Assembly: GCA_035949255.1 (NCBI GenBank)
Contig: DASZIL010000041.1
Span: 12,608 to 76,607 of the forward strand
Length of the DNA: 64,000 bases
Direction of reading: 5' to 3'
Source: GAS188 sp035949255
GTDB lineage: Bacteria; Pseudomonadota; Alphaproteobacteria; Rhizobiales; Beijerinckiaceae
Under the pieces are notes generated by a model. That model was not told the origin of the DNA, made no database searches, and was given only the letters and a program-made list of their open reading frames with translations. Every line of letters begins with the position of its first letter. The first letter of the stretch is position 1. Both the position numbers and the translations under genes were made by a program. This document shows positions 1 to 9,980 of this stretch, piece after piece.

Positions 1-193
1 CCGAGACGAGCGCCATGATCGGAAGCTTGCGCATCAAGGCGTAGGAGACGGCCAGCACCACGAGGGTGGCCGCCATGAAGATCGCCGTCGCGGCGAAGAT
101 GCCGAAGCGGCCGTTGGCGACGAAGAACAGGGCGAGCGGCGCGAAATCGAGCGCGAGCTTGACGAGGGGGTGGACGGGCTTCGACGGCACCAT
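1..193 (-). CDS. yciB: Septation protein A (YciB/IspZ), cut by the window edge
   Basis: Only the first 64 residues are present; the frame runs off the left edge. They begin MVPSKPVHPLVKLALD and hold two hydrophobic stretches (about residues 13-25 and 31-49), which is how the intracellular septation protein A / YciB family begins. Family members are small multi-pass inner-membrane proteins linked to septation and envelope integrity. The gene lies 115 bp downstream of the small ORF at 309-491 on the same strand and may be co-transcribed with it. The family match rests on the N-terminus alone, because the remaining helices are outside the window. Confidence 0.75.
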   Translation of the reverse strand, partial: MVPSKPVHPLVKLALDFAPLALFFVANGRFGIFAATAIFMAATLVVLAVSYALMRKLPIMALVS

Positions 194-308
194 CTTGCGC
201 CTTTCGCATGAAACCCCGCTTTGGAAAAGGCTTTTCCCCTCAGGCAGACGACCCTCGGGTCGACGCCTCCCAATCCGGCGACGAACGAATCGAAGCCTCG
301 GCCGAGCG

Positions 309-491
309 TCAGGCGCCTGGCTCCGCAGCCTCGTCGCCGGCCGAATCCCTTTTCGTTTTCTCGATGATCGCTCGCGAACGCTGCAAAGCGTCTTGCGTGC
401 GCCTCGTGATTTCCGCCATCTCAGCCCTTATTTTTCTTGCCCGTGCCTGAGACGGCAATCTCCCCTTTGGAAGCCCCGGCTTGTCCTCCAT
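309..491 (-). CDS. Small charged hypothetical protein (60 aa)
   Basis: I do not recognise a named family. The 60-residue product starts MEDKPGLPKG and continues as a strongly charged stretch rich in Arg, Glu and Lys that is likely to be helical (about residues 13-48). A good Shine-Dalgarno run (AGGGAGAGG) stands just upstream of the ATG, which favours a real gene. It reads in the same direction as yciB. There is no signal peptide or membrane segment. It could be a small DNA- or protein-binding helix, but nothing in the sequence decides this. A longer form from 653 is possible but has no comparable ribosome site. Confidence 0.45.
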   Translation of the reverse strand: MEDKPGLPKGRLPSQARARKIRAEMAEITRRTQDALQRSRAIIEKTKRDSAGDEAAEPGA

Positions 492-758
492 TGCCCCTCT
501 CCCTTTGTGGCGGAAGAGCAGCCACCGCTCCCGCCCAACCATTACGAGAAAGATTTGGGAAGCGATTTTGGGCTTCGCAAGCCGAACAAAATGGGACCTG
601 GGCGGCGGCGCGCTTACGAGGCGTCCGGCGGCGCGCCTCGCGAGCTCCGGCATGGCTCCCGTAACGGGCTTTCGAGGCGGCGGGCTCCCTCCCCGCTACT
701 GGGGGGATGCGTCGAAGGCGAATCGCAGGATGGCGATTCCACGTAAAGCCAGCATGCT

Positions 759-1532
759 CTAAGGCCGCAGCGCGACGATAAACAAGCGCGGAAAGCGCAA
801 CAGCACCTTGCCGTCGATGCGCGGCGGGTAGGCTTTTGCCAGGCGGGCGCGGTAGCTTTCGAGGAAGGGCTCCTGCTCCCCTGGCGCGAGCGCCTCGAGG
901 AAGGGCCGAAGCCCCGTGCTCCTCACCCAATCGACGATCGCACGATCGTCCTCGAGCACGTGATGATAGATGGTGTGCCAGATGTCGACGCTCGCCGCGA
1001 GCGGCTTCAGGAGGTCGTAATAGATCGCGGGCTCCGGCAAGCGCCCGCGCGCCGCTGCGGCCTTCGCCATGCGCGCCGCCCAAGGCCCTTCGGAAGCGGC
1101 CTCGCGCATCAAGGCATGGCTCGGCTCGTCCAGATTGTCCGGCATCTGCACGGCGAGCACCGCGCCGCTCCCGAGGCCGCCGAAAAGGCGCTTCAGCGTC
1201 GCGAGATGATCCGGCACCCATTGGAAAACCGCATTGGCGAAGAGGAGGTCCGGCTTCTCCTGTGGCGTCCACACCGAAAGCTCGCCCTTCACGAAGGACG
1301 TGCCGGGGAGGCGACGGCGAGCCTCCTCGAGCATGGCGGGGGAGGAATCGACGCCGATGACGCGCGCTTGCGGAAAGCGCTCGACGATCAGCTCGGTCGA
1401 ATTCCCCGGCCCGCAACCGAGATCATAGGCGAGCTTCGCCTCGCCGAGCGGCACGCGCGCCAGAAGCTCGCGTGAAGGACGCGTCCGATCGTCCTCGAAG
1501 CGCCTGTATCGCGCCGCGTCCCAATCGGGCAT
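759..1532 (-). CDS. tam: Trans-aconitate 2-methyltransferase
   Basis: The 257-residue protein is a class I SAM-dependent methyltransferase. Motif I is DLGCGPGNS at residues 37-45, the acidic end of strand 2 is in VIGVDSSPAML, and the later FANAVFQWVPDH segment is typical of Tam. Tam methylates trans-aconitate, an inhibitory by-product of citrate-cycle aconitate, using S-adenosylmethionine in the cytoplasm. The length matches the family (about 255). The start is fixed by AAGGAG eight bases before the ATG. It stands downstream of acs on the same strand with 166 bp between them. The only alternative is a close paralogue with another small-acid substrate. Confidence 0.88.
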   Translation of the reverse strand: MPDWDAARYRRFEDDRTRPSRELLARVPLGEAKLAYDLGCGPGNSTELIVERFPQARVIGVDSSPAMLEEARRRLPGTSFVKGELSVWTPQEKPDLLFANAVFQWVPDHLATLKRLFGGLGSGAVLAVQMPDNLDEPSHALMREAASEGPWAARMAKAAAARGRLPEPAIYYDLLKPLAASVDIWHTIYHHVLEDDRAIVDWVRSTGLRPFLEALAPGEQEPFLESYRARLAKAYPPRIDGKVLLRFPRLFIVALRP

Positions 1533-1698
1533 TCATCATCTCCTTCAAGCGTGATCTCGAGAGGGCGGGACCGGCTTCACGAAAACAGGCGCCTGATCAG
1601 GAAGTTAGTGCACGAGTCCTCTTCAGGCGTGACGGGGGCCCTTGGCTCGGCGCGCCGAAAAGCGAGGTGAATAATCGCCCGAGCGCACGCGCCCCGAC

Positions 1699-3642
<1,944 letters not shown>

Positions 3643-3761
3643 CTCATCCTCCCACGCGCAGGCGACGCGGCGATATCCGCGCCATTATCGGACGGCTCGC
3701 AAAGGACGCAAGGCTGGAGACGGCAATCCAAACGACATCGCCAATAAGGGCATTCGCCGGC

Positions 3762-3799
3762 TTGAGATTTCCGCAGAATATCCTCATTATATGGATAAT
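3762..3799 (+). promoter_or_regulatory. Likely promoter and operator of the Phd/PemK pair
   Basis: TTGAGA at 3762-3767 and CATTAT at 3785-3790 are 17 bp apart, which fits a housekeeping promoter. The inverted repeat ATTAT-ATGG-ATAAT (3786-3799) overlaps the -10 element, as expected for an operator of an autoregulating antitoxin. The transcript would run into the antitoxin at 3823. This is inferred from the pattern only. Confidence 0.4.
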
Positions 3800-3822
3800 C
3801 CGTATAACCTTCGAGAGTGAAC

Positions 3823-4077
3823 ATGACCCGGACCACGGCGGTCGAATTCCAACGGAAATTCGGCGAATTCCAACATCAGGCGCGACGCGAACCGGTGGAG
3901 ATCACCCGCCATGGAAGGCGCGAATGGGTGCTGATGTCATCCGATCATTTTGACTGGCTGACGGCGGCCGCGCGGCGGAGCTTCCGAACCGTCGATGCCG
4001 CCCCGGCGGTCGTCGATGCGGTGCGGCGCAGCGAAATGGAGCCCGAGCACAGGCATCTCGACGATTTGCTGAAGTGA
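3823..4077 (+). CDS. Phd/YefM-type antitoxin
   Basis: The 84-residue protein begins MTRTTAVEFQRKFGEFQHQA and continues with a segment of the type PVEITRHGRREWVLMSSDHF. This is the Phd/YefM fold: an N-terminal DNA-binding half and a flexible C-terminal half (from about residue 50) that wraps the toxin. A GTG six bases upstream (3817) would add two residues; ATG 3823 is preferred. The stop is nine bases before the GTG of the toxin-like gene at 4087, so the two form an operon. An AT-rich inverted repeat over the upstream -10 element could be its own operator. The pairing of a Phd antitoxin with a PemK-like partner is less common than Phd-Doc or YefM-YoeB. Confidence 0.85.
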   Translation: MTRTTAVEFQRKFGEFQHQARREPVEITRHGRREWVLMSSDHFDWLTAAARRSFRTVDAAPAVVDAVRRSEMEPEHRHLDDLLK

Positions 4078-4086
4078 GGCTCCCAG

Positions 4087-4536
4087 GTGCTGCCAGAGCC
4101 GAAGCCCGGATTGGTCATCCGCTATGACTATTTGTGGACCCATGAGGCTGCGACCGGCCGGGAGCAAGGAAAGGACCGCCCTGCCTGCCTCGTCGCGGCG
4201 ACCGATGCTATCGCCAGCCCGAGGTTCGTCGTCATCCTGCCCATTACGCATACGCCACCCCTCGGGGATGCGATCGGGGTCGAAATTCCCGCGAAAGTGC
4301 GCCAAGCCGTTGGCCTCGATGACGCGCCCTCTTGGGTGATCGTCTCCGAGCACAATGTCGACCTATGGCCGAATGGCGGCCTTTCGCCCGTGCCGAGCCG
4401 GCCGGGCGTATTCAGCTACGGTTTCCTTCCGCCTGGATTGTTCGCGCGCATCAAGGAGAAATTCCTCGAGCTTGGCCAGAAAGCTGGCAAAAGGTTCACA
4501 GGTGACCGACGACCGCCGGATGGACTGAGCGGCTAG
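4087..4536 (+). CDS. PemK/MazF-like toxin
   Basis: The 149-residue protein starts at GTG 4087, nine bases after the antitoxin stop. Its beginning (PGLVIRYDYLW) and the KDRPACLVA segment near residue 30 match the beta-barrel start of PemK/MazF-type proteins (PGxVxx...KxRPxxVV). MazF/PemK toxins are ribonucleases that cut mRNA and are held inactive by the antitoxin. This member is longer than MazF (about 110) and has a basic tail after residue 125. I see no frameshift, so the pair may be active. The toxin could instead belong to a sister SH3-barrel family, so the enzymatic activity is inferred. Confidence 0.68.
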   Translation: MLPEPKPGLVIRYDYLWTHEAATGREQGKDRPACLVAATDAIASPRFVVILPITHTPPLGDAIGVEIPAKVRQAVGLDDAPSWVIVSEHNVDLWPNGGLSPVPSRPGVFSYGFLPPGLFARIKEKFLELGQKAGKRFTGDRRPPDGLSG

Positions 4537-4546
4537 CGCGGAACCA

Positions 4547-5299
4547 TCAGGGCTCCGCGTCCCACTCGACTTCGAGGCTTACCGAAAAGCTCTGCATCAT
4601 CCCGTTGGCATTGCCAGCCGCGGCGCTGGCCGCCAAAATTTCCGAAAATTGATTAGCCTGCGCATCCCGAACGGATCGCACTCCGCCGAGCTTGAGATGC
4701 ACGCGCTCGGCCTCCATCCGAGCGAGACGTTCAGCTTCGTCAAACGCTTTCCGACGCGCTTCATCGAGCGAGTCTTTCGGTTCCGCGACGAAAAAAGCAA
4801 TCGTCGGCACATGGTTGTCGGTATTGTCCCCGATGACGTCCACGAGCGCACCGAGATTTTCGAGATCACGCGTCTTGATGGTCACCGTGGTCGCCACCTG
4901 AAAGCCGTCCCTTTTTGGTTGCACGCGCACCGGCTGCGTCATCTGCGAGGACACGAGATTCGGAGAGGCGAAGCGCGGGGTGAATTGCGGGGACGCCATG
5001 GTGATGTCGGCTTCGGAAATGCCCACCCCGCGAAGCGCCTCGACGAGGCGTTTTAATTTCAGCTTCTGCGTGGCCATTGCGTCCTGAGCGAAGCTGCCCT
5101 CGCTGTTCACAGCGACCACGATCCGCGCCGAATCAGCCTCAGCCGAAACGGTTCCCCTACCAGTCGCGGAGAACGTGCGCCCTGAGGGATGAGAAGGTGC
5201 AGGCTCGTCAGCCAATGCGAACCGGCCAGCAAGACAGGCGACGGCCAGGAGCGAGATTGCGAGGAAATTTTTGGGGCGAATCAAGCGGGCCTCCCGCAT
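4547..5299 (-). CDS. SIMPL-domain (DUF541) periplasmic protein
   Basis: The 250-residue product has a signal peptide (MREARLIRPKNFLAISLLAV, hydrophobic core 12-28, likely cut after ALA near 30) and then a SIMPL/DUF541 domain from about residue 43 to the end. The domain opens with TFSATGRGTVSAEADSARIV and carries the usual ISEADITMASPQFTPRF segment. SIMPL proteins are secreted or periplasmic; several in bacteria are tied to oxidative-stress tolerance, but the biochemical role is not settled. The start at 5299 is chosen because it gives the signal peptide directly; a longer frame to 5449 adds only Arg-rich sequence. It converges with the PemK-like gene with 10 bp between them. Confidence 0.85.
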   Translation of the reverse strand: MREARLIRPKNFLAISLLAVACLAGRFALADEPAPSHPSGRTFSATGRGTVSAEADSARIVVAVNSEGSFAQDAMATQKLKLKRLVEALRGVGISEADITMASPQFTPRFASPNLVSSQMTQPVRVQPKRDGFQVATTVTIKTRDLENLGALVDVIGDNTDNHVPTIAFFVAEPKDSLDEARRKAFDEAERLARMEAERVHLKLGGVRSVRDAQANQFSEILAASAAAGNANGMMQSFSVSLEVEWDAEP

Positions 5300-5456
5300 G
5301 CTGGGTTTTCTTCGAGGCCGCGCGGATTTGCGCGACCTGGCCATGCGCGCTCTAGCCGAGGACGCGCGCGCGATACACCGGTGTGGCCGGTAATCGCGAC
5401 AATTTGAAGAGCCGATCGAAACGAAAGCTATGCGCGAGGCCCCCATCAAATGTATC

Positions 5457-5476
5457 GCATTTGCATATGCAAATGC
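5457..5476. promoter_or_regulatory. Perfect 20-bp palindrome, likely antitoxin operator
   Basis: GCATTTGCAT is followed directly by its exact reverse complement, giving a 20-bp palindrome with no spacer. It stands about 20 bp upstream of the brnT relic, where a ribbon-helix-helix antitoxin of the BrnA type would bind to repress its own operon. Low AT background elsewhere makes a chance palindrome of this length unlikely. Confidence 0.55.
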
Positions 5477-5496
5477 CTATTTGAAGGCGGCGCGAT

Positions 5497-5760
5497 ATCG
5501 AATTCGACGGCTTCGATTGGGACCGGGGCAACCGGGAGAAATGTCAGAAGCACGGCGTTTCCATCCGCCAAATCGAAGAGTTGTTCCGAGGCTTCGTGTT
5601 GGTTGGGCCTGATGTCCGGCACTCGGCGGCTGAGGAACGCTTTCGCGCTATTGGAAGGGCGCTTTCACTTGGCGTCTGCGGGGCAAGCAGCGGCTGATCC
5701 GCCCCGCGAGCGCCCGCTACATGCATCTGAAGGAGGTCGCAGCCTATGAAAAAAAGTTTC
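5497..5760 (+). pseudogene. brnT: BrnT-family toxin, decayed
   Basis: The frame from 5497 reads IEFDGFDWDRGNREKCQKHG and then SIRQIEELFRGFVLVGPDVR, the normal first half of a BrnT ribonuclease toxin, up to EERFRAIGRA. Then the frame is lost: the expected middle strand is missing and the C-terminal half resumes in another frame as FTWRLRGKQRLIRPASARYM followed by HLKEVAAYEKK. No ATG, GTG or TTG is available in frame before residue 1; TGA lies at 5482. So the gene has lost its start codon and has a small out-of-frame deletion near 5665. The distal part overlaps the brnA start. A BrnT identity is clear from both halves; it should make no active toxin. Confidence 0.75.
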
Positions 5761-6017
5761 CCATACTGAGAACGGATGAGGAAGCCGAGTACTTCGTCGC
5801 GACCGCGGATCTTACCGAATACGACTTATCGGACATGGTGCCGATGCGGTTCGAGCTCCGCCCCAAGGACAAATCGGTGAGCCTGCGGCTGCCCGAGAAG
5901 CTACTCACGGCCGTGAGAAGCCGCGCGAAGCGCGTGGGGATTCCCTATCAGCGCTTCATCCGCATGGCGCTCGAGCAGGCGGTGCAAGAGCCGATCCGGA
6001 AAGGCCGCGTCGGATAG
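5721..6017 (+). CDS. brnA: BrnA/CopG-type antitoxin, start region disturbed
   Basis: The open frame from ATG 5721 gives 98 residues. The part from FPILRTDEEAEYF onward is a full CopG/BrnA antitoxin: an N-terminal toxin-binding part and a ribbon-helix-helix (KDKSVSLRLPEKLL, then RVGIPYQRFIRMALEQAV) at about residues 50-92. The expected start is ATG 5746, which has a perfect AAGGAGG nine bases upstream, but it is out of frame: seven A follow it where eight are needed. With eight, brnT would also end separately, overlapping brnA by about 30 bp. As written, the first residues (HLKEVAAYEKK) belong to the BrnT C-terminus, so BrnA is fused to a toxin tail or made only by slippage. Confidence 0.7.
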   Translation: MHLKEVAAYEKKFPILRTDEEAEYFVATADLTEYDLSDMVPMRFELRPKDKSVSLRLPEKLLTAVRSRAKRVGIPYQRFIRMALEQAVQEPIRKGRVG

Positions 6018-6066
6018 GAACGGATCCGCTCTCGTCCGAAGAAATCGCCTCCGGTTTCGGCCGCGC

Positions 6067-6489
6067 TCAGACGCCGAAAGCGCCGATGATGAGCCCCTCC
6101 ACGACGAGGACGCCGAGCCAATGGATGGAATCGATCGCGGTGAGCGCGAGCTTGCGGCCCGCATAAGCATTGTTGACCGCGATCGTCGTCACTACGAAGC
6201 CGAGCCAGAGGAAAAACGCCGAGATGGCACCGTTTAGGACCGTCACCTGACCGGGTCCGAGATGGCCGAGAACGCCGGCGAGCGCCCAGGCCATGATGAG
6301 TTCGGCTACGAAGGTGAGGATGAAGGGGAAGGGCGACATCTTGCCGTCCGGCCCCTTGAGCCCGGTCTCGGTCGTGCCGAGAGCGGTCGTCCAGCTTTTG
6401 CCGAGGATGCCGTAATAGGCCGAGCCGAACGCGAAGGCACCGATCGCGGCGATGAAGACGGCGAGATAATTCAAGCCGGCAAAGACCAT
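6067..6489 (-). CDS. DUF1761 membrane protein
   Basis: The 140-residue protein has four hydrophobic segments (about residues 5-24, 56-76, 84-104 and 118-138) and the conserved FGSAYYGILGKSW near the N-terminus, followed by a loop and then AWALAGVLGHLGP. This is the DUF1761 family of small four-helix inner-membrane proteins of unknown function. Length fits the family. GGAGGAAATC precedes the ATG, which supports the start. It converges on the brnA gene with about 50 bp between them. No function can be read from the context. Confidence 0.85.
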   Translation of the reverse strand: MVFAGLNYLAVFIAAIGAFAFGSAYYGILGKSWTTALGTTETGLKGPDGKMSPFPFILTFVAELIMAWALAGVLGHLGPGQVTVLNGAISAFFLWLGFVVTTIAVNNAYAGRKLALTAIDSIHWLGVLVVEGLIIGAFGV

Positions 6490-6806
6490 GGATTTCCTCC
6501 CCAGCGAAGCTTTTGCCGATTAAGGTCTCGTGTCATCGTGGTGACAAGTCAAGCGGGTCATATCGAAGTGGGGATCGCCGTGAAAGGTTAAGTATTTCCA
6601 GCCCGCATCCGGCCGCCCGCCTCTTCTTGGAAGCGTGTCAAAACGGTTGGCCTCGAGATTGCACGCAGAGCGCCGGCAACCGGGCGATTTCACCCAAGCC
6701 TTTGCACCTGGGTTTCAGGATGAGAAGCGGCGCAATATATTCAGGACCTCGCATCATCGGCCGGCCGAGCGATGCTTCGGCGGGTCGTTCCTGAGGGATG
6801 GCCGCC
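6490..6806. other. Intergenic stretch, no gene seen
   Basis: About 317 bp between the divergent DUF1761 and matA genes. It must hold promoters for both. I see no convincing -35/-10 pair, no structured RNA and no coding frame with family resemblance. Confidence 0.4.
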
Positions 6807-8255
6807 ATGAGCGACACTTTCTTCGGCGACCTCCTCGCCAGCATCGCGGATCGCGGCCGCTCTCTCCTGCGGCGCGGGCGTGACCCGCTACGCGCCGGGA
6901 GCGAGAGCGATCTCGCCGGGCTTTGCGAGGCGCTGCTTTCCGGCCGCGGCGAAGCCTCGGGCGTCGCGCTCGCGAGCGCGATCCTTGCCGGCTACGAGGC
7001 GCTCGCGCCCAAGGCTCGCCTCGCCTTCCTGCACCGGCTCGTCGACGAGTTCGGCTACGACCATCAACGCCTGCTGCTGGCGATCGAGGCCTATCGCGCG
7101 GACCCGACGGGCAAGGCAGTGCTCGATCTGCATTCCGCCGCCGAGCCGCGCCGCCAGGAGCTCATCCGCAGGCTCAACCTCGCGCCAGGCGGCACCGCCG
7201 CGCTGGTGCGTATGCGCGAGGAGCTGTTGCGCGCGTTGAAGGAAGATCGGGAGCTCGAGGGCGTCGATTCCGACTTTACCCATCTCTTCTCCTCCTGGTT
7301 CAATCCGGGCTTCCTGGTGCTGCGGCCGATCGATTGGTCGACGCCCGCCAATATCCTCGAGAAGATCATCCGCTACGAGGCAGTGCACGAGATCGGCACC
7401 TGGGAGGATTTGCGCGACCGCCTCGAGCCGCCGGACCGGCGCTGCTTCGCCTTCTTCCACCCCCAGCTCGTGGACGAGCCGCTGATCTTCGTCGAAGTGG
7501 CGTTGACGACGACGGTTTCCGGCACGATCGGTGAGCTTCTCGCCGAGGACCGGGTTCCGATCCCGGCCTCGGAAGCCACCACGGCGGTCTTCTATTCGAT
7601 CTCGAATTGCCAGGACGGTTTGCGCGGCATTTCCTTCGGCAATTTCCTGATCAAGCAAGTGGTGGAGAAGCTCAAGCGCGATCTGCCGCGGCTTTCGGCC
7701 TTCGTCACCTTGTCGCCCGCACCCGGCTTCGCGCGCTGGCTTACCGAAGAGCGAAAGCACGAGGACGGCTCCGGCCTTTCGGCAAGCGAACGCTCAGCGC
7801 TCGCCGTGCTCGACAATGAAGATTGGCTGAGGACGGATTTCCCGGCCGAAACCTTGAGGGAAGCGCTGCTCGCCGCCGCCGCGCATTATTTCCTCGAGGC
7901 CAAAACCGCCTCCGGGCGTCCGCGCGACCCCGTGGCGCGCTTCCATCTCGGCAACGGCGCGCGGCTCGAGCGGCTGAATTGGCCGGGCGATACCTCGGAG
8001 CGCGGGCTTGGCGAAGCCCATGGCCTCATGGTCAATTACCTCTACAAGCTCGACGATATCGAGACGAACCATGAGGCCTTCGCGACGCGCAACGAGGTCG
8101 TCGCCTCGAGCCAGGTGCGCCGCTACTTGCGCAAGACCGGCAATGGAAGAGCGGCGGGACGCCGCGGCGCTCTGCCGCGCGTCGCTGCGAACATGTTGCC
8201 GGGGGAAGCCAATGGCGCCGAGCGAAAGGAAAGCGCACAGGAAGGAGGGGCGTGA
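6807..8255 (+). CDS. matA: Malonyl-CoA decarboxylase
   Basis: The 482-residue protein converts malonyl-CoA to acetyl-CoA and CO2. The N-terminal helical domain covers roughly residues 1-160 and the GNAT-like catalytic domain the rest. Family signatures are visible: LSPAPGFARWL near residue 310, and the HLGNGARLERLNWPGD segment followed by a GxMVNYxYKLDDIE segment near the end. Two ATGs are close; 6807 is preferred because GAGGG ends nine bases before it, while it abuts the ATG at 6798. matB follows on the same strand 130 bp later, giving the usual malonate pair. Neither a MatR regulator nor a malonate transporter gene is next to it. Confidence 0.95.
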   Translation: MSDTFFGDLLASIADRGRSLLRRGRDPLRAGSESDLAGLCEALLSGRGEASGVALASAILAGYEALAPKARLAFLHRLVDEFGYDHQRLLLAIEAYRADPTGKAVLDLHSAAEPRRQELIRRLNLAPGGTAALVRMREELLRALKEDRELEGVDSDFTHLFSSWFNPGFLVLRPIDWSTPANILEKIIRYEAVHEIGTWEDLRDRLEPPDRRCFAFFHPQLVDEPLIFVEVALTTTVSGTIGELLAEDRVPIPASEATTAVFYSISNCQDGLRGISFGNFLIKQVVEKLKRDLPRLSAFVTLSPAPGFARWLTEERKHEDGSGLSASERSALAVLDNEDWLRTDFPAETLREALLAAAAHYFLEAKTASGRPRDPVARFHLGNGARLERLNWPGDTSERGLGEAHGLMVNYLYKLDDIETNHEAFATRNEVVASSQVRRYLRKTGNGRAAGRRGALPRVAANMLPGEANGAERKESAQEGGA

Positions 8256-8385
8256 AGCGTCTCGGTTCGGTAAGGGAGGGTTCTCGCTTTCGCGGCCCAT
8301 GCGTTAGAAGCAGGAACCGCAAACACGAAAATACGGTTTCCGAGAAAGATCGCGCTGCGCCCACAAGCATCGAGGCTCGCCTTCA

Positions 8386-9906
8386 ATGACGTCGAACCAT
8401 CTCTTCAGCTTCATCCGCGAAGCGGCCGCGCTGCATGAGCGCCCCTTCCTCCAGACCCCTCGAGGACGCAAGCTCACCTATGGCGACGTGCTCGCGGGCA
8501 GCGCCCGTTTCGCCCATGCGCTCACGGGTTTGGGTGTCGCGCCCGGAGACCGGGTCGCGGTGCAGGTGGAAAAATCACCCGAAGCGCTGCTTCTCTACCT
8601 CGGTTGCGTCAGGGCCGGCGCGGTGTTCCTGCCGCTCAACACCGCCTACACGACGGCGGAGCTCGACTATTTCATCGGCGATGCCGAGCCTTCGCTCATC
8701 GTCGGCGATCCGACGAAGCACGAAGCCTTCAAGACCCTTGCGAGCAAGCCCAAGGTCCGCGCCGTCGAAACGCTCGACGCCGAGGGCAAAGGCAGCATCG
8801 CCGCCAAGGCCGCGCAAGCGCCCTCCGATTTCGAGGATGTGGCGCGCGCCGCGAAGGATCTTGCCGCCATCCTCTACACCTCGGGCACGACGGGCCGTTC
8901 CAAGGGCGCAATGCTCTCGCACGAAAATCTCGCCTCGAATGCGAAAACCCTCGCGCGCTATTGGCGCTTCACCGAGGACGACGTGCTCCTGCACGCCCTG
9001 CCCATCTATCATACGCATGGGCTTTTCGTCGCGACGAACACCATCCTCTTCAGCGGCGCCTCGATGATCTTCATGGCCAAGCTCGACCCCGACGAGCTTC
9101 TCCGGCACATATCGCGCGCGACCGTCATGATGGGCGTGCCGACCTTTTATACTCGGCTCTTGCGGCACCCGGGCCTCACCGGCGAGGCGACGCGGCACAT
9201 GCGGCTTTTCGTTTCGGGATCGGCCCCGCTCCTCGCCGAGACCCATCGCGAGTGGCAAGAGCGCACCGGCCACGCCATTCTCGAGCGCTACGGCATGACC
9301 GAGACCAATATGAACACCTCGAACCCTTACATCGGGGAGCGCATCGCCGGCACGGTCGGCTACCCGTTGCCCGGCGTGACGCTGCGCATCGCCGAGCCCG
9401 AGACCGGTGCTGCTCTGCCGAAAGGCTCGATCGGTGTCATCGAGGTGAAGGGGCCGAACGTGTTCTCGGGCTATTGGCGCATGCCGGAGAAGACGGACGC
9501 CGAGTTCCGCAAGGACGGCTTCTTCATCACCGGCGACCTCGGGAAGATCGACCAAAAGGGCTATGTCCATATCGTCGGGCGCGGCAAGGACCTCGTCATC
9601 ACCGGCGGGTTCAACGTCTATCCGAAGGAGGTCGAAGCGGAGATCGATGCGATCCCCGGCGTCGTCGAAAGCGCCGTGATCGGCTGTCCGCACACGGATT
9701 TCGGGGAGGGCGTCACCGCCGTCGTGGTGAAGCGCGAAGGCGCGGCGCTCGACGAAAAGGCCGTGCTCAAGGCGCTCGACGGCAGGCTCGCCAAATTCAA
9801 GCTGCCGAAACGCGTGCTCTTTGCCGAGGATCTCCCGCGCAACACAATGGGAAAGGTGCAGAAGAACCTGCTGCGCGAGGCTCATAAGGATATTTACGAG
9901 CGCTAG
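8386..9906 (+). CDS. matB: Malonyl-CoA synthetase
   Basis: This 506-residue AMP-forming ligase activates malonate to malonyl-CoA. The P-loop reads YTSGTTGRSKGAML near residue 163, the A5 motif is RYGMTETNMN, the hinge is VGRGKDLVITGGFNVYPKEV, and the A10 catalytic lysine lies in PRNTMGKVQKN near residue 490. The TETNMNTSNPY segment is typical of MatB and distinguishes it from fatty acyl ligases. With matA directly upstream the pair turns malonate into acetyl-CoA. Its transcript may read into the RNA at about 9981-10124, whose terminator would end both. Confidence 0.94.
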   Translation: MTSNHLFSFIREAAALHERPFLQTPRGRKLTYGDVLAGSARFAHALTGLGVAPGDRVAVQVEKSPEALLLYLGCVRAGAVFLPLNTAYTTAELDYFIGDAEPSLIVGDPTKHEAFKTLASKPKVRAVETLDAEGKGSIAAKAAQAPSDFEDVARAAKDLAAILYTSGTTGRSKGAMLSHENLASNAKTLARYWRFTEDDVLLHALPIYHTHGLFVATNTILFSGASMIFMAKLDPDELLRHISRATVMMGVPTFYTRLLRHPGLTGEATRHMRLFVSGSAPLLAETHREWQERTGHAILERYGMTETNMNTSNPYIGERIAGTVGYPLPGVTLRIAEPETGAALPKGSIGVIEVKGPNVFSGYWRMPEKTDAEFRKDGFFITGDLGKIDQKGYVHIVGRGKDLVITGGFNVYPKEVEAEIDAIPGVVESAVIGCPHTDFGEGVTAVVVKREGAALDEKAVLKALDGRLAKFKLPKRVLFAEDLPRNTMGKVQKNLLREAHKDIYER

Positions 9907-9945
9907 AGCACACTACTCGTCCTTATGGGACTTGGATTGCCGCAT

Positions 9946-9974
9946 TTGTCAAAACCCCTCTAAAGCCCTATCTG
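9946..9974 (+). promoter_or_regulatory. Promoter for the small RNA at 9981-10124
   Basis: TTGTCA (9946-9951) and TATCTG (9969-9974) are separated by exactly 17 bp. The extended form CTATCT resembles the alphaproteobacterial -10 consensus. Transcription would begin near 9981, at the 5' edge of a folded region that ends in a strong terminator. Confidence 0.5.
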
Positions 9975-9980
9975 TTTTTG

